From: Odiellus spinosus
Lineage: Eukaryota > Arthropoda > Arachnida > Opiliones > Phalangiidae
Direction of reading: 5' to 3'
DNA length: 64,000 nucleotides
Assembly (NCBI GenBank): GCA_963920705.1
Contig: OY987227.1
Coordinates: 11,077,602 to 11,141,601 of the forward strand
In this document: in pieces, positions 45,440 through 57,908 of the stretch
How the letters are laid out: every line of letters begins with the position of its first letter
Position numbering within the stretch: position 1 is the stretch's first letter
Made by a program: the position numbers and the translations under genes
Notes under the pieces: model-generated
What the model saw: the letters and a program-made list of their open reading frames with translations, nothing else
Database searches by the model: none
Told to the model about the DNA's origin: nothing

Positions 45440-45960
45440 TACACCAATTGTTGGATCAGCTAGTCGACCCTTAAGTAGTCGAGAGCTCCTAAATAGCCAG
45501 TGTCCAGCCCACTTTCTTCTTGAGTGGACGTTCTAAAAACTAGCCACGCAGTGTTTAGGAATTTTCGGGGGTGTATATTATTATAAACCCGAAGTTCTTT
45601 CGGACTGATTATTCCGAGAGAATTGTAGCGTGAATAATTTTTTGACCAGTCCGAGGGTTTTCTGTTGCCAGGGTAACCGAGGTAACAAAACACGCACGAA
45701 ATAATCGCGTGCTCCGCGCTTAAAAACGAGGGAATACACTAAGCCTACAATATCTTATGCCCCCTTAACCGCCCGCGCCAGCCTCACCACTCCCGTAATG
45801 CACATATAAGAACTAGAGGAAAAAAATACTAAAATAAAATACTAGTGAAGTAATGGCCACGCGTGGCTAACCAATCAAATATAGAACCCGGCTAAAGAAA
45901 GGTCTTTACTCGAAATACGATATAGGGGTATAACGTCAGACCCAACCCTTCAACGTACTC
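45440..45960. other. GC-richer region with an X-box-like motif
   Basis: Richer in G+C and CpG than its flanks, with a perfect 14-base RFX-type motif at 45664-45677. The 77-codon minus-strand frame here is not recognisable. A promoter or enhancer of an unseen gene is possible. Confidence 0.3.
45664..45677. promoter_or_regulatory. X-box-like (RFX) motif
   Basis: GTTGCCAGGGTAAC matches GTTRCC-NN-GGYAAC, the near-palindromic site of RFX factors that often marks ciliary gene promoters. Confidence 0.45.
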
Positions 45961-46229
45961 AAATATTCATGGGTATCGTTTTTTATATACCTCTTCCTAA
46001 AAAACCATCAATCTCGCCTTTTTATAGGCCCATGGAGTCTTCCAGACTGTATATAAAAGCACACGTATATATAAAAACACACACATGAACAATATCCACA
46101 CTCGAGCATTTTTTGTATCCGATATTTATTTACCATAATGGTTTTAAAGGAACGATAAAGTCGACTTAAAAACATCAATATAACCTAGAACTATTAACAG
46201 AAGAATAACAAAACTTGACTTTCACAAGC

Positions 46230-46450
46230 GTCCGCTAACGGCAAACAGTGCGAATCATAGAAGATAGTTTCTTTAAGAAACTAACAATACTTCGGACGTA
46301 GCTGCTATGGATAAATATTAGGCAGACGTGGTTAGTTATTACTGTTGCCCTGCACTCTTTGCCGTTAGAGGACCCTTATGAACGCCAGATTTGGTTATTC
46401 ATCTTTATATATTAAGATCATAGGTGTCCATGAAGTATCAGTCTCATTTT
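46230..46450. mobile_element. Family F-like element (F2)
   Basis: CTAACGGCAAACAGTGC (46235-46251) pairs with GCACTCTTTGCCGTTAG (46352-46368) at 16 of 17 positions. The distal part (TTTGCCGTTAGAGGACCCTTATG, ATTCATCTTTATATA, AGGTGTCC) parallels F1 at about 10940-11012. An internal palindrome AGTTTCTT-T-AAGAAACT is also present. Confidence 0.55.
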
Positions 46451-48252
46451 AAATATTCATAAGGACAGTTTGTCTCGGTAAATTGCTTACAATTGAGATT
46501 ATGCTCGTTAGTAAATCTAATCTCAAAACTGAATTGAAACTTAAATATTTAATCTTAATTATTTGCGCAACGGGTTAAAGAGTAGTGGGTTTTAAATTTA
46601 ATTAACGTTTAAATATCTAGAAAGAGTTATTTGGACTTCGTCATTGAACTCCAGCACTCGAGTAAAAATAGTTTCGTTTTTTGATAACTACGTGGAGGTA
46701 TAAAAATGTTTTAAAATCTACAGAAAATAAGATAATTGGCTACGAAAATAAAATTAGCTTTTTCTTCGACCTAAGGGCTCGTTTTCAATTAAGATTTATT
46801 ACTATTATTATTTTTTTTTGGCCAAGAAACGAGCTTTTGCGTCAAATCACGGGCGAAACTTGAATCATGAAGCTTTTCGTTATTAACAGGCTCAAAGTGA
46901 CAGAGAAACGGATATCTAAAAGAATTTGATATAAGATTCTATTGAAAAAGCAAAAGACTTGTTAGGTCGGAAAGGAAGTCTGTAAAAGACAAAGTTTTTG
47001 TAAGTCGAGTCCGATGAAAATTGAAATCATAGTCGATTGCTATTACAAAAAGGCTGGCGATCCTCACGTTAAACCTTCATTTATTATGATTATATTCCGA
47101 GACTTAACTTATCAAGACGAATGAATATAACACGTTTTCTTCCATTTCACCACCAATTGCGCAGCTTTATAAAAATCATTATATTCAACTTCACAATGAT
47201 TAGTAAATTGATGTATCCAACACACTATGCCTTATCCTATTTATGGCTGACAAGATCTTACTTAAGATATACTTTCTAAAGAGGGGCGGATATAATTTTA
47301 CGGGTGGTATTAAATGTAAATAAGGTTTTTGAAAAATGGGGTTCCTTCATTTCGGATTCCACTTCACCCGATGAAAACAATCAGAAGGGAAAGGGGAGGG
47401 GGGTTGAATTATAATAAGGAGGAGAAGAAAAAGAATACTTGAAAAGTATCTCGATGTATAATATTCAAGCTTAAGGTGCGCCCTCTTACGTACGGGTCTG
47501 AATACTTGCCCAAGGGCCCGCATCTTTTTTCTTCGGAGGTGTTACCGCCTAGAACTTTCTTTTCTAAACTTGGATAATCGTTTCTTCTTTAAAGATGCCG
47601 CCATTTTCACCCCTCCCCCCTTTCTCGTTTTAAGACGATGTAAAAACAGGGTGGGTAAGAGATATTTCGACGCGCGCATGCAACTATTACATTTATATTT
47701 GAGGGATGAGATCTAATATATTAGAAAAACCTGGTTTAATTTGAATCATAATATTGTATTCGTACGAGATGGTAGGACGGTCTTTATGGTCGAACCCTGG
47801 ACACACTTTTCAATACTTGAATGTCGTAACTCATTACGTGATAGTTTTACCAAGTACCTAAGTGTAAGTGCTCAGAATTTGTATAACTTTTATAAATGGG
47901 ATAGATCAATTGAATTGAATTCAGATAATTCAAAAATTTATTTTATATTAAATTTACATTTACATATCGTCATAATTTTAATCTAATAGACCAATTGGAA
48001 CATTACAGAGTAAAATACCTCCAAGGAGTGCGTCATCCGCACTCTCTCTTCCTTCAATCCTCTCCCACATCGACTTCTGCCCAATTTTAAGATTGCCTAT
48101 TTCAACTAAAACTCAAATCTAGAATGGCTGCGTCCCTATAAAAGGTTAATTCAAAAATACAAACATTGAAACATGAATGTTAAGGGTACGCCCCCATCTT
48201 GGGTACGAATATTAATGACAACAGGCAACTCCTGGAAGTGCCCTAAACCTCT
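46451..48252. other. Gene-free stretch
   Basis: A GC-richer spot at 47380-47660 includes G- and C-rich runs. No convincing exon. Confidence 0.3.
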
Positions 48253-48400
48253 AGTTAAGGTTAGTAAAGAGACAGGTTCTGCAGGCAGTTTGGAATCCAA
48301 GCTTTATCAGAGCGTGGCCATTTTAATTTCTATTGACAACTATAAAGATGGCGCGAAGAAAAGTATGATGTGCCGTATTGAATGTGACTGCCGTCTTCTC
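48253..48400 (+). repeat. Family H repeat, copy H2
   Basis: TTAAGGTTAGTAAAGAGACA, TGGAATCCAAG, GGCCATTTTAATTTCTATTG, AAAGATGGCGCGAAGAAAAG and TATGATGTGCCGTATTG follow the same order as H1 at 16891-17052. The 152-codon open frame that spans this copy and the following D fragment is therefore unlikely to be a gene. Confidence 0.7.
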
Positions 48401-48539
48401 TCAAATCGATTTAATTCGATTATCGAAACTGCTTCGGGAACCAGTTTCATACAGATTCGGTCTCAACAACCGATCGATGAAGCTACAATAAATCTATTTA
48501 TAAAGATAATGCGTGAACCCGTGACGCTTAAAACGATTC

Positions 48540-48612
48540 CTGGCGATTTGAATATCGGTTTGATTTTTACTGATTCAAACCGATTTACAAATGCTAGTGT
48601 GACCGTAGTTTA
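48540..48612 (+). mobile_element. Family D element, right end (D5)
   Basis: CAAACCGATTTACAAATGCT then AGTGTGACCGTAGTTT matches the D right terminus. It includes a 10-base perfect inverted repeat, ATCGGTTTGA/TCAAACCGAT. Confidence 0.55.
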
Positions 48613-48639
48613 TGAATCTATATATATATAGTTAAGTAT

Positions 48640-49223
48640 TTGACTTAGACCCTTTCTGCTCTAGAAGATATAGAGCTCATATAAGAAAGAAATCTTAAGT
48701 TCTCATATCCAGAAGTTAGTTCTCCCGTCGGTTTTATAAGAAGTGAAGAAATAGAGGTTGGGTGGGGTAGGGTGAAGGGGGATTTGGTTAGGAGGGGGCG
48801 GGCGGTAGCTCTCGCGGCGAGGTGTAAAAATCGGTGTTTTGCCCTGCCATCTGGCAATTCTTTGCCCTCCTATTAAGGGATGCCGCTCTCTAATAAACTA
48901 CTCCGGCGCTAAACTTCGCCGTCAAAACTTGACCCTCGGGCAATGAGCGGCTCTTCTGATGATCAACCCCCCCCCTTTCCCTCCGCGTTCTTATATTTCT
49001 TGCCCCCGTGGGAAGGGGGCGCTCTTATATGGGGGAAAAAATCATGGAATCGCTATTTCCTCGTACTTATCCGAGGATAGCCGTTTCGTGCCCTTATAAT
49101 ATCATATACAATAAAAACGGGCCTGGCAATCATATTGCAATTTTTTTTATATATATTACCTTTATTTTTTTACTTCATAAACATTTCTCTAAAAGACCTG
49201 TTTAAGATTTTTTTCTTTATCTT
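48640..49223. other. GC-rich patch
   Basis: 48700-49050 is strongly GC-rich, with G- and C-runs and GGGCGGGCGG (an Sp1-like GC box). Open frames are compositional. A regulatory island without an identifiable transcript. Confidence 0.35.
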
Positions 49224-49711
49224 TAAAGGGAATGTAAAATATACTCGCTTTTTGGTTTATGTCAGGGTATATTATGAGTCTCTGTTTAAACAAGGAGAAA
49301 AAATTAATATTCCATAGTTGATACTTTTTGAATTTTGATAATTCTACTTCATACAATTTCGACTCAAAAAAATAGGTCTTTTAAAAATCTTGGAGGTTCA
49401 CAATTTTTATTTTTCCGATTTTCGAAAAACATTCCGCTAAACAGAAAATTTTCGTAATTTGTTTATTCCTATAAATATTTTGTGAAATATTCTGAACGAT
49501 TTTTTTGTTGTTAGCAATTTTAGAAAATTAATTATCTCAAATTACTTACAGATCATTTTTTTGATAAAATTAAATGTAAAAGGTACAATTGAATGTTTTT
49601 ATCTATCTTTGTACCAAATTTGAACAATATCTGATAACAAGTTTTTAAGTAATCGTCTACACAAACAGAAATAATTTAGAGTGAAAAAATAACAAGTCAC
49701 TCTCCCTTTAA
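49224..49711. mobile_element. Possible further TTAA-bounded element (J)
   Basis: CTTTAAAGGGAATGTAAAAT at the left and CAAGTCACTCTCCCTTTAAAG at the right form a short terminal inverted repeat (about 9-12 bases) like families A and C, but the inner parts do not pair well. Tentative. Confidence 0.3.
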
Positions 49712-50261
49712 AGTATAGCACACGAAAAAATGGATAATAGTCATTCACCTAAGATGGGGATATCTGTAAGATAGCCATCTTTAGAAATTCATACTGATGG
49801 TTCCTGTAAGGGGGAGGGAAAAGAAAAAATATATTATACAATAATTTTTTCTAGCTTTTAAGTAGGAGGGGCAAACTCAATTTTTTCATATAACAATTTT
49901 TTTTCTGTATGGATGCCCCCTTTTAAAATCCTCTGATCTGCTGATGTTTCGGAATTTTTGATGGGAGAAATATTTGATTGAAGGGCCAACTGAATTTAGT
50001 TTTATAAATCTTAATTGACTTGGTGAACATTTTCAATTTCTTTCCTTGACATTTTTAACGAGTATCTGATGTCTTCAAGGTTTTTATTATATACATATTT
50101 TGCAATCTTTGAACGATTGTTTATTCTATTAGAAAAACCTGGTTTCCAATGGGATAATTGGTTCGTTTTAAAGCCGAAACTGTCTTAACATTCTAGTTAG
50201 TCTGTCCTAAAGAACTATTGAATGTTGAATCGAAAACTAAGTTAGATTTAGATATATGTGA

Positions 50262-50530
50262 AAAATGCCACATGCTTATTGAATTCTTGTATCATAAGTA
50301 AATTAATACCTTCAAGTAGCCAATTTTTAATGGTGTCTATATCGGGGCCCTGAATGTCCGGTTCTTTAGAAACTCCGCATATACTCAAGTACCCTTGTCT
50401 TAGAATACACTCATCCTAAAGGAAAATACTCACTCCTCACGCGATTTGGGGATTCGTTCGTCTATTCGCTCGCGTAAAAATGGTGGAACTATTTTTACGT
50501 GAGTAAAACGGTGTCTTAATCCGCCTAGTT
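50262..50530 (+). mobile_element. Family L repeat, copy L2 (uninterrupted)
   Basis: Contains ATCATAAGTAAATTAATACC, TTCAAGTAGCCAATTTTTAA, GTCTATATCGGGGCCCTGAA, CTAAAGGAAAATACTCACTC and CTCACGCGATTTGGGGATTC, collinear with L1 but without the D insertion. CTCGCGTAAAAAT - ATTTTTACGTGAG (50469-50503) forms an internal hairpin. Confidence 0.65.
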
Positions 50531-51212
50531 TTACTGCGAAACTTTGTTGTATACGCGTTTTTCAGCGCGTCTCATACTTTCCCCAAAGGAATGGTATCGC
50601 TGTTTAAACATATCATGAGTATAATGAGAGTATATTTATAGTTAACTCTCGATCTACATTATAGGGTTAACGAGGTAAAACTAACGATATTACGAAGCGG
50701 CTCTCTAGTTAGCGTAATCTATTATTAGTAAACAGAAAAACGGGTAAAGAAAAACTAGATTATGTCGGAACGTGGTTTGAATTTGAAATAACATTTATTT
50801 TATAATAGAAAAAGGCCCGTGGTATTACATACGGTATATATACTTTGACTTTTCGCGAAGCGTGATGGTTAATAAGGTTTATTCAATATGCGTTTTGAAA
50901 CACGCGCGCATGAATCTAATCGCCGCAGACTCAAATCTACTGTCACGCACTTTTATCAACTTAGAATACCAATGAATTAATAATAATTTTTGCTCTATAG
51001 CATAAATAAGCGACGTATTATGCTTAACAATTTTAACATATATATATATAAATTAGTATTATAAATAATAGTTTTTATCATGAAGGCATATTTTAACAAA
51101 TAGTAATAAATTTTATCTATTTATTGTTAGCCAGGGTTATTTTTTTTTATAATCGAATATGAATTCATTAATTTTGCAATTCTTATAGCCAAAGAATTTA
51201 CATGCTCTTAAA
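50531..51212. other. Gene-free stretch
   Basis: (TA)n near 51040. Nothing else recognised. Confidence 0.3.
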
Positions 51213-51498
51213 CCAACGTCCAGGGGCTACGGCCATTGGGTACAAATATAATGATGAATTATCACAATAGATGGCGCGCCTGTGCCTCACTCTTTCTCGC
51301 TCTCGTAACTATCAAAGTATTACACAAGGCTATGGGAAACGCGTCAAGTCTGGAAGCGCGAGGGGGAGGGGTTACCGTCAAGTTTGTCTTTCTCGTAATA
51401 GCTTAGCCAATCAGAATAGGACCAGAATGTGAACTACGATAGCGACATCTCTTAAGAGATAGGCGCGTAAAGAGTGTACCCAATGCCCCTGCAAGTTC
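51213..51498. mobile_element. Element I with terminal inverted repeats
   Basis: About 286 bp. Left CCAGGGGCTACGGCCATTGG then GTAC; right GTACCCAATGCCCCTG: the same terminal string inverted, with a 7-base difference. The interior is GC-richer, with AGATGGCGC (51269-51277) and the palindrome ATCTCTTAAGAGAT. I saw no second copy in the window. Confidence 0.6.
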
Positions 51499-54400
51499 CT
51501 CTTCAATTTCGAATTCGTCTATTAGGGTTAAAAGTCTTGGACTGCATGATCTTGAGTCTCATGGGTATAATTTAGTCGGAATGTCGCCAAGCCTAATATA
51601 TCTGTTGGGGCGCCATGGAAGCAAGCGCGCGGTGTTAGAGTCTTTTCAATCTCAATAATTTTTGAAAATTACAAGGCGGCTCGTTGCTATAAAGGGATTA
51701 TTCATTGGAAATCAACGAGCGAGGATTTTTTTCTAACCGGATTTATAATAAATTTTCGCGTTGAGTCCATGGTGGATTGGTGTAGCTCGCGATGCATGCC
51801 AGCACTTTTAGAAACCCCATTTTTCTCGGACGATCAATTACCAAAAAAAGTGCGCGCGAGTTTGGTGTCTTAGACATATTTTCTTCTTATACCGACACAT
51901 TTTTTTCCCGCCAAAGTTCACGCTAATTTTGGCGCCTTTTTTCCCGTAATCTTACCTTTATCGTGACAGAATCAGATTGAATTGGCAGCGCGCATAAAGC
52001 TACGGACACCCTTCTCTTTCTAAGGGAACCAAATCGCGATTTATATTTTTAAAGTGGTTGAATTTCAAGCTTATTATTCTCTAACTCTATTTCATCTTGA
52101 GTTTACAATGTATGATCAATGTTAAGCTCCCATTACCTCACAAATAAAAACATATCATGGTCGTTATGACCATTAGCTTTGTATGTGCTGACAATTCAAA
52201 GGTGGTATACTCTGTATAACCAACGGTTCTCACCGATTTAAACATTTTTAAATAGAAGATAAAGTGTAAATTTCTTTTCTTTTTTACAAAAAATATTATC
52301 TTTTATTAGCATTTATTTTTATCTCTAGACCAAACGTAATCGGGATAACTGACGTCATTAGAAATCTGTAATTAAGGCTAAGTGATAGCTTTATTCAATT
52401 GATGTAAGCTTGATAATAAGATTGAGATATGACGTTGATAACTCGAAACATTGTCCAATTAGTCTTAAAATAACCAAATTTATTGAAATAAGAAAATTAG
52501 GCCTTGGATAGGTTAACTACAAGAATTCTCCACTGAACCAAAACACAAAAATGATTGTTATAATCCGTCCATAGGGAAAAATCGTTTAAAAACTGATTTG
52601 GCTCAACGCGAAAAGTGTATCAAAGGTAGAGTGAGAGGATGTAAACGTCAGAGAGGCGATCATAATTCAAACATGATCATTGTTTGACAGAAAATGTTTA
52701 CGAACTACACGTTTGAGTTGCTTATAGTATTGTAGCCATGAAAATGATAAGTAATGAAATAAATTTGTATTCTTTAGAATATATTTATAAATATATTACC
52801 GAAAAACCATGGCCTTCAAGAAGAAACTGACGAATTTCAAGAAATTAAAGTTTGTTACACTTTTCGCGCATGAGCTTCAAGCCATATCTATTTTTGAAAG
52901 TTTTTACCGCTTGGGGTATTTTAACAATCGTTTTTGCTAAAATGAAATATTCTGTAGCAGTAATAAATCTCTAATTAATTTATCCAAGGTTAGGCCTATT
53001 TTTGGACCAAAATAAAAAATATATTGGGTTAACGTTTTACATTCCCTTTACGAGACCCCCATCTACACTTGGGAATGGATAAAATCTGCCTATATAATAG
53101 TAACGAATAAAAAAGTTTGCCTATTATAATTCGGTCCGAAAGGAATCCGTCAAAAAAAAAAAGTTCATTTTGTGTTTTCTTGTTGAAAAATCTTTTGAGT
53201 ATGTTGGAGAGGAGCGCTGCATGGAGCAGTTTTGACTTTATTTCTTCTTTTCTCGCGTTCGGCGTCGGCGCCTTTGTAGTTGAAGTGTTCGCTGACAGAG
53301 GGAGCCCTTTGTAGCTTTTCTTACGCCATGTCGAGGGCGGGATGGATGTGTGTAGGAGAAACTCTATTTTTTTTTTCTTTCAATATTCACTTCATCTTTT
53401 AACTTCTCTGGATGGGGGAGATATTTTCACGTTAGTTTTTACATTGCCCCTTACCAAGCGAACACCCCCGCACTTTACCCCTCTTTTCATCTTCGGAGTT
53501 CACGGAGTTAGATTTAATAGGATGGAAACAGAGAAGATATGATTTTGTAAGGACCAAGTTCAATATCTTGTTTTTAAATTTAAATACTTGGGTATAAACC
53601 GTCATACTTACGGGAGTTTTCGTGAGAGCGCGTTATTATTAATAAAGTATGTAGTGGGTCAGCGTATAGCCCCAATGTTGCGCGTGAAAAGGCGAGAAAA
53701 TGACGTCACGCGTAACCTAGCTTTCTTTATAATATTCATCTTTTTTGTTGTATATCCAGAGGAAGTTTATTCCATCTTACGTACCTTATTTTTATCAAAT
53801 TAATCATATTTGATTGCTAGTAATATTGCCCTTAATTTTTTAACACGAGTATTTTAATTTTAAATGGTACTTCGATAAGATGGACAAGTATGAAAATGAC
53901 ATGTTTGAATCAAAATAGATGAAATCGGAGGATATAGAATTTGACTAATAGATATTCAATCCTGTATGATATATTCTAATCGAATTGTAAATATGGTCGA
54001 ACCCTGTCTTAAATGGTTTATTTGAAAGAGTGGTCAGCTCTAATGTCTGATCGAATTCAAAGTATTTAACTATTTTCGTTAATCAATTGAAATAGTTAAA
54101 AAGTGCTTTTCAGTTTGATGATTTATAATTCGATAATTTTAAATTGAAATTCTATCAAAAATCAGTTTTATCGTTAATTGTTGTGAATATTTAAACTATA
54201 GAGTTCATTTTTAATCGCCCATTTTTAATTTGGGGACCCGCCTTTCTCCGAATAAGTAATAAAGATGTAGAAATATATTTTCATCCGTGATTTTAAGAAT
54301 TATTCCGACACTGAGAATCAAAACCTCAAACTTCCCGCAAGCCATTGATGGAATCCTTTTGCTTTTTGCTTTTCGCTGCGAAAACTGCCAACTGAAATAA

Positions 54401-54826
54401 CACTTTACTACAAAAGAAAATATATTTTTCAACTCCATGATTTTGTTTTCTGTAATGTTTAATATTTTATATAATTCTCAAATATTGCAAGTTCATTTTG
54501 ATATGAGAAGATAGTGAAGAAATGTCGGGGTAAGAAGTAATACTAGAAGACACGGTCACAAATTGAAACCACTCTCTTGGGATTCGCTGTGTTATATAGA
54601 GCTTAAATATCTGAATGCCCATTTGTTCAATATGGTATTTTTAAATCGTGTGTAATAACCTTTACGCCAAAATAATATTTTTAAAATTGTTCCTAAGCCT
54701 AATTTCGGTCCCGAAAAAATGTGAAATTGTAAATTACCCATTATATTAATTAACAAAAAACAGAAGGAAAGGTTATTAAAAAATAACCTGTTTTTTCCTC
54801 CGAGTTCTAACCTTTATTAAAGGGAG
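51499..54826. other. Long gene-free stretch
   Basis: 51560-51960 is moderately CpG-rich. CRE palindromes lie at 52350-52357 and 53701-53708. 53117-53803 holds several short fortuitous frames. No exon with credible splice borders. Confidence 0.35.
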
Positions 54827-55230
54827 ACTGTCACGTATTTTGCATGAATTTCAAATGAAAATTGAGTAGCATTTTCGGAAAGATCATTAAAAAATATATA
54901 TACATATGTCGTGTAGAAAAAATACCGCAACAGTAAAAATGCATATTTATCGAGATTTTTCCAAATAAAATTCCCCGCAATATACGTCATCACTAGGTTC
55001 GCGTGGTTATTGTAGAGTACGTGATAAGGTCGCTTTCGCGCGGTATTTTTCGTAAAAGAAAATAATCCAGAAAGTCCTACCTTTCGTACGAAAATTATTT
55101 TAAGTTTGAGAAATAAACTACGTCAGAGGTATAAAATTTTGAATATGGAGTTTTAATAGTATGATTCAACTAAAAATATAATCCATAGGCTTTAGAAAAA
55201 AAATAAAAAATGGTAAGATTCTCACTTTAA
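54827..55230 (+). mobile_element. Family B element, copy B6, full length
   Basis: 404 bp, TTAA to TTAA. Left TTAAAGGGAGACTGTCACGT; right ATTCTCACTTTAA. Internal blocks: GAGTAGCATTTTCGGAAAGA, AAATTCCCCGCAATATACGT, AAGGTCGCTTTCGCGCGGTA, TTAATAGTATGATTC and AAAAATATAATCCATAGGC. Best reference copy for the family. Confidence 0.9.
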
Positions 55231-55998
55231 CCGCGAGGTTATCCGAATTAACTTAAGAGCAATTAAAATAATTAGGAAGTTTGCTTAATATAATTTTAAT
55301 GATAATTACGTGTCTCCTTACCTTGATACTAACCCAAGGCTATATGAAATATATACCTATTTTAACCGCAGACTTGGGTAAACTTAAGATATATACAAAG
55401 ACAATCAATTTCGTGAAAATGTCAGTGAATCGAAGCCCCGCCCACCTTTATTCGCTGTATATATATAAATGGATTGTAGACGAAGGCGCGTTATTATTTT
55501 AAAAAGGGGGCATTCTACGGCTTAGCGCTTCTATATTGTAACATTAATTTATACGGCAATAAGCTCCGCCCCCTTTTTTCCCTAGTTGATGCATGGGCGG
55601 TCAGCGAGGGTGGAAATGAAATTTCGCGTGCGCTGCCATTTATTCGAACACGACAGCTTCGGTAATCGGACCTAGCTTAACTGCCCGCCACCGCCGACAG
55701 TCAAAAAGTATTCCAATGTATCAAGTCCACGTGAAAGATATATATATAAAGGACCATTTTGAATTACAATTATACTTCAATCGCTAAATCGATTGAAAAT
55801 TCAAAAGATAATGCAAACTTTTGCGTTTGTCCTCAGACAGACATGTTTCGTAGATAATTATAGTTTGATTTTTTTTGATACTATACCAAAAATCTATATT
55901 CAAAATATTATACCAAAGAAACTTCAAACCTAAAATGACAAATATATGTTAATTTATTTTTTCTACGTAATGACGTAGATAATGTTTCTGAAACATCA
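55231..55998. other. Gene-free stretch
   Basis: 55540-55740 is CpG-richer. No exon recognised. Confidence 0.3.
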
Positions 55999-56425
55999 TT
56001 AAAGGCTAGAATGTAACCTAACAAGGGATTTTTTTTATCGATTCATTATCGTTTAAATAGTCTTAATCCACCAGTAAAATTTTTCCAAACAAATATTAAA
56101 TTAGAAATAAATTTAAAACTTACCCTGAAAATAGGCTTAGCTGGATTCATGAAGAACCTGAATTTCTTTCGTATTGAAGGGTCAGCGAACAATCGAATGT
56201 CTCCTGGAGATCTCGCTTTAACGACATGCCAGCTGTGCTCATTGGTCGCTGACCATTCAATCCGAAGAAATTCAGGATCTCCATGAATCGCTATGCCTAT
56301 TTTGATGGTTTTTAATTTATTTCTAGTTTAATATTTGTTTCTAAATTTTTTACTCGTGGATTAGACATATTTAAACTATAAGGAATCGATAAAAAATCAT
56401 TTGTTAGGTTGCATTCTCCCTTTTA
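55999..56425. mobile_element. Family A palindromic element, copy A3
   Basis: 427 bp. Left TTAAAGGCTAGAATGTAACC; right GGTTGCATTCTCCCTTTTA. The arms AATAGGCTTAGCTGGATTCA and ATGAATCGCTATGCCTATT pair, as do GGGTCAGCGAACAATCG and CATTGGTCGCTGACC at the centre. Confidence 0.9.
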
Positions 56426-57908
56426 CGATAAGTTTCTATATTAAATACTTCCATGAATCAGAAAAATAAATTTAAATTAATTTCTGGTATAAACGTTAGT
56501 TTAATTTAATTTGAAGAGGCCAAACAATGATGTTCAGTTTTACGACGCGTTTGTACTTTAATACGTCGCTGACCCCGGCTATTTATAACATCCGTTTTAA
56601 GAAAAAGAAGAAAAGGAGGTTTGGGGTCCCCCTATAGTTTGCTTGGCGTTTTATCGGGTCCCCTACATATATTCCTAACTCTCGTCGTCATTAACCAGCT
56701 ATGCCTCATGATGAAGGAACGCCGCCAGCTAACCCTCGAGAATATTAATGTTTAAACTCGCCTTTCTGACCCCGCGAGCGAATCAAGCTTCGTCCACACG
56801 ACCCCGTAAATTAACGCTAAGTGGCTACCTTAAATATATACGTACCAGAAAAGCGTAAAGAAAGAATCGAAATAAGCAAAGAATAGTTTTTTGATTTAAC
56901 TTCAACGGTAAAATGGAAGGCTAAAAGTATGCCGAACAATATGGCGCCATGTTTAGAGATAGCGAGTGAAAAATACCGAATTCTTTGCAAGGAAAACAAA
57001 ACAGACAACACAATGGATAGCCAATAAAAATCCATTTCGACGAGGTAATCTTTTCCGGGAATATCTCTAGTCTGAAAGCTCACGGTTTAGAGTATAGGGA
57101 GAGCGAAAGAATACTATCTCTCTTCTCTCCGCGCTCGCAGACAGAAACTATTTGTGTGCGCGTATGGATACGTTCTTACTTCTGTAAATTGGCAAGAGGG
57201 TGGAACTAATTTTAAGAATTTAACCCCTCGGTAGTCCTGTAGACTTAGTTTTTTAGAAGAGACATAAATTCTCATGAAAATACCGGCTTTTCTATGAAAA
57301 TTTTATTCCTTATTTATAATTTCTAAACTTTAAAGTTTTAATTTTGGTGGAACAAACGAAATCCGGCAGGTATTAGGAGTATTTATCTATTTCTCGTCTT
57401 TTATTGATTTCTGCGTAGACAAACGAGCGTGATCTGATAATGTTTAGATCCTAGTGTAAAACCAGCGCTCCTATAGTACTAGTAGTAATTTTAAGTAGAT
57501 TCTTCGCTTTTATTTCTCATATTAATGATGGTGAGTGGTCGTTACTCGCTAGAATATTAATTCCGCTCTGCGGGGCTAAGTTTCCGTTCGACTATGGCCC
57601 CCCTGTATTATTGCTCGGAGAGCCCAAAATAGTTCTAACCGCGACTTTCATTTATAAAAATCTAACATTAAGATAATTACTTAGCGTTTTTGAGTTAGGG
57701 TGTTTCGGAATTACGTTCAGGAAGGAGGGGGGAACGAGAGAGAATTTCTTTTCTGGCTTTACGAACTACATTTAATATCTTTCGGAAATATATAGTTTTG
57801 TAGTTTATAAATTTAAAGTTATATGTTTATGGCGTTTAATTTATTACCTCCGCTCTAAATAGTTTTTTTTTTAAATTAATTTAAAGTTTAAATAATCAAA
57901 TATTTGAG
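56426..57908. other. Mostly gene-free, GC-richer in part
   Basis: 56540-56800 and 57080-57200 are CpG-richer. Contains one weak small-ORF candidate (56817-57035, minus). Confidence 0.3.
56817..57035 (-). CDS. Weak candidate small hydrophobic ORF
   Basis: On the minus strand an ATG at 57033-57035 in a good context (A at -3, G at +4) opens 72 codons. The protein begins MDFYWLSIVLSVLFSLQ, a signal- or membrane-helix-like start, and has a second hydrophobic stretch (HGAILFGILLAFHF). A CpG-richer segment lies just upstream. Nothing identifies a family, and AT-rich DNA readily yields hydrophobic frames, so this may be chance. Confidence 0.15.
   Translation of the reverse strand: MDFYWLSIVLSVLFSLQRIRYFSLAISKHGAILFGILLAFHFTVEVKSKNYSLLISILSLRFSGTYIFKVAT

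Noticed and set aside
48173..48631. A 152-codon open frame on the + strand, the longest ATG-initiated frame in the window
   Set aside because: It runs through repeat H2 (shared with 16891-17052) and the right end of a family D element. Its translation resembles no protein and openness is explained by the repeats.
56817..57083. Longer version of the minus-strand frame using a GTG start
   Set aside because: GTG is not a usual start in animal nuclear genes; only the internal ATG version is kept, as a weak candidate.
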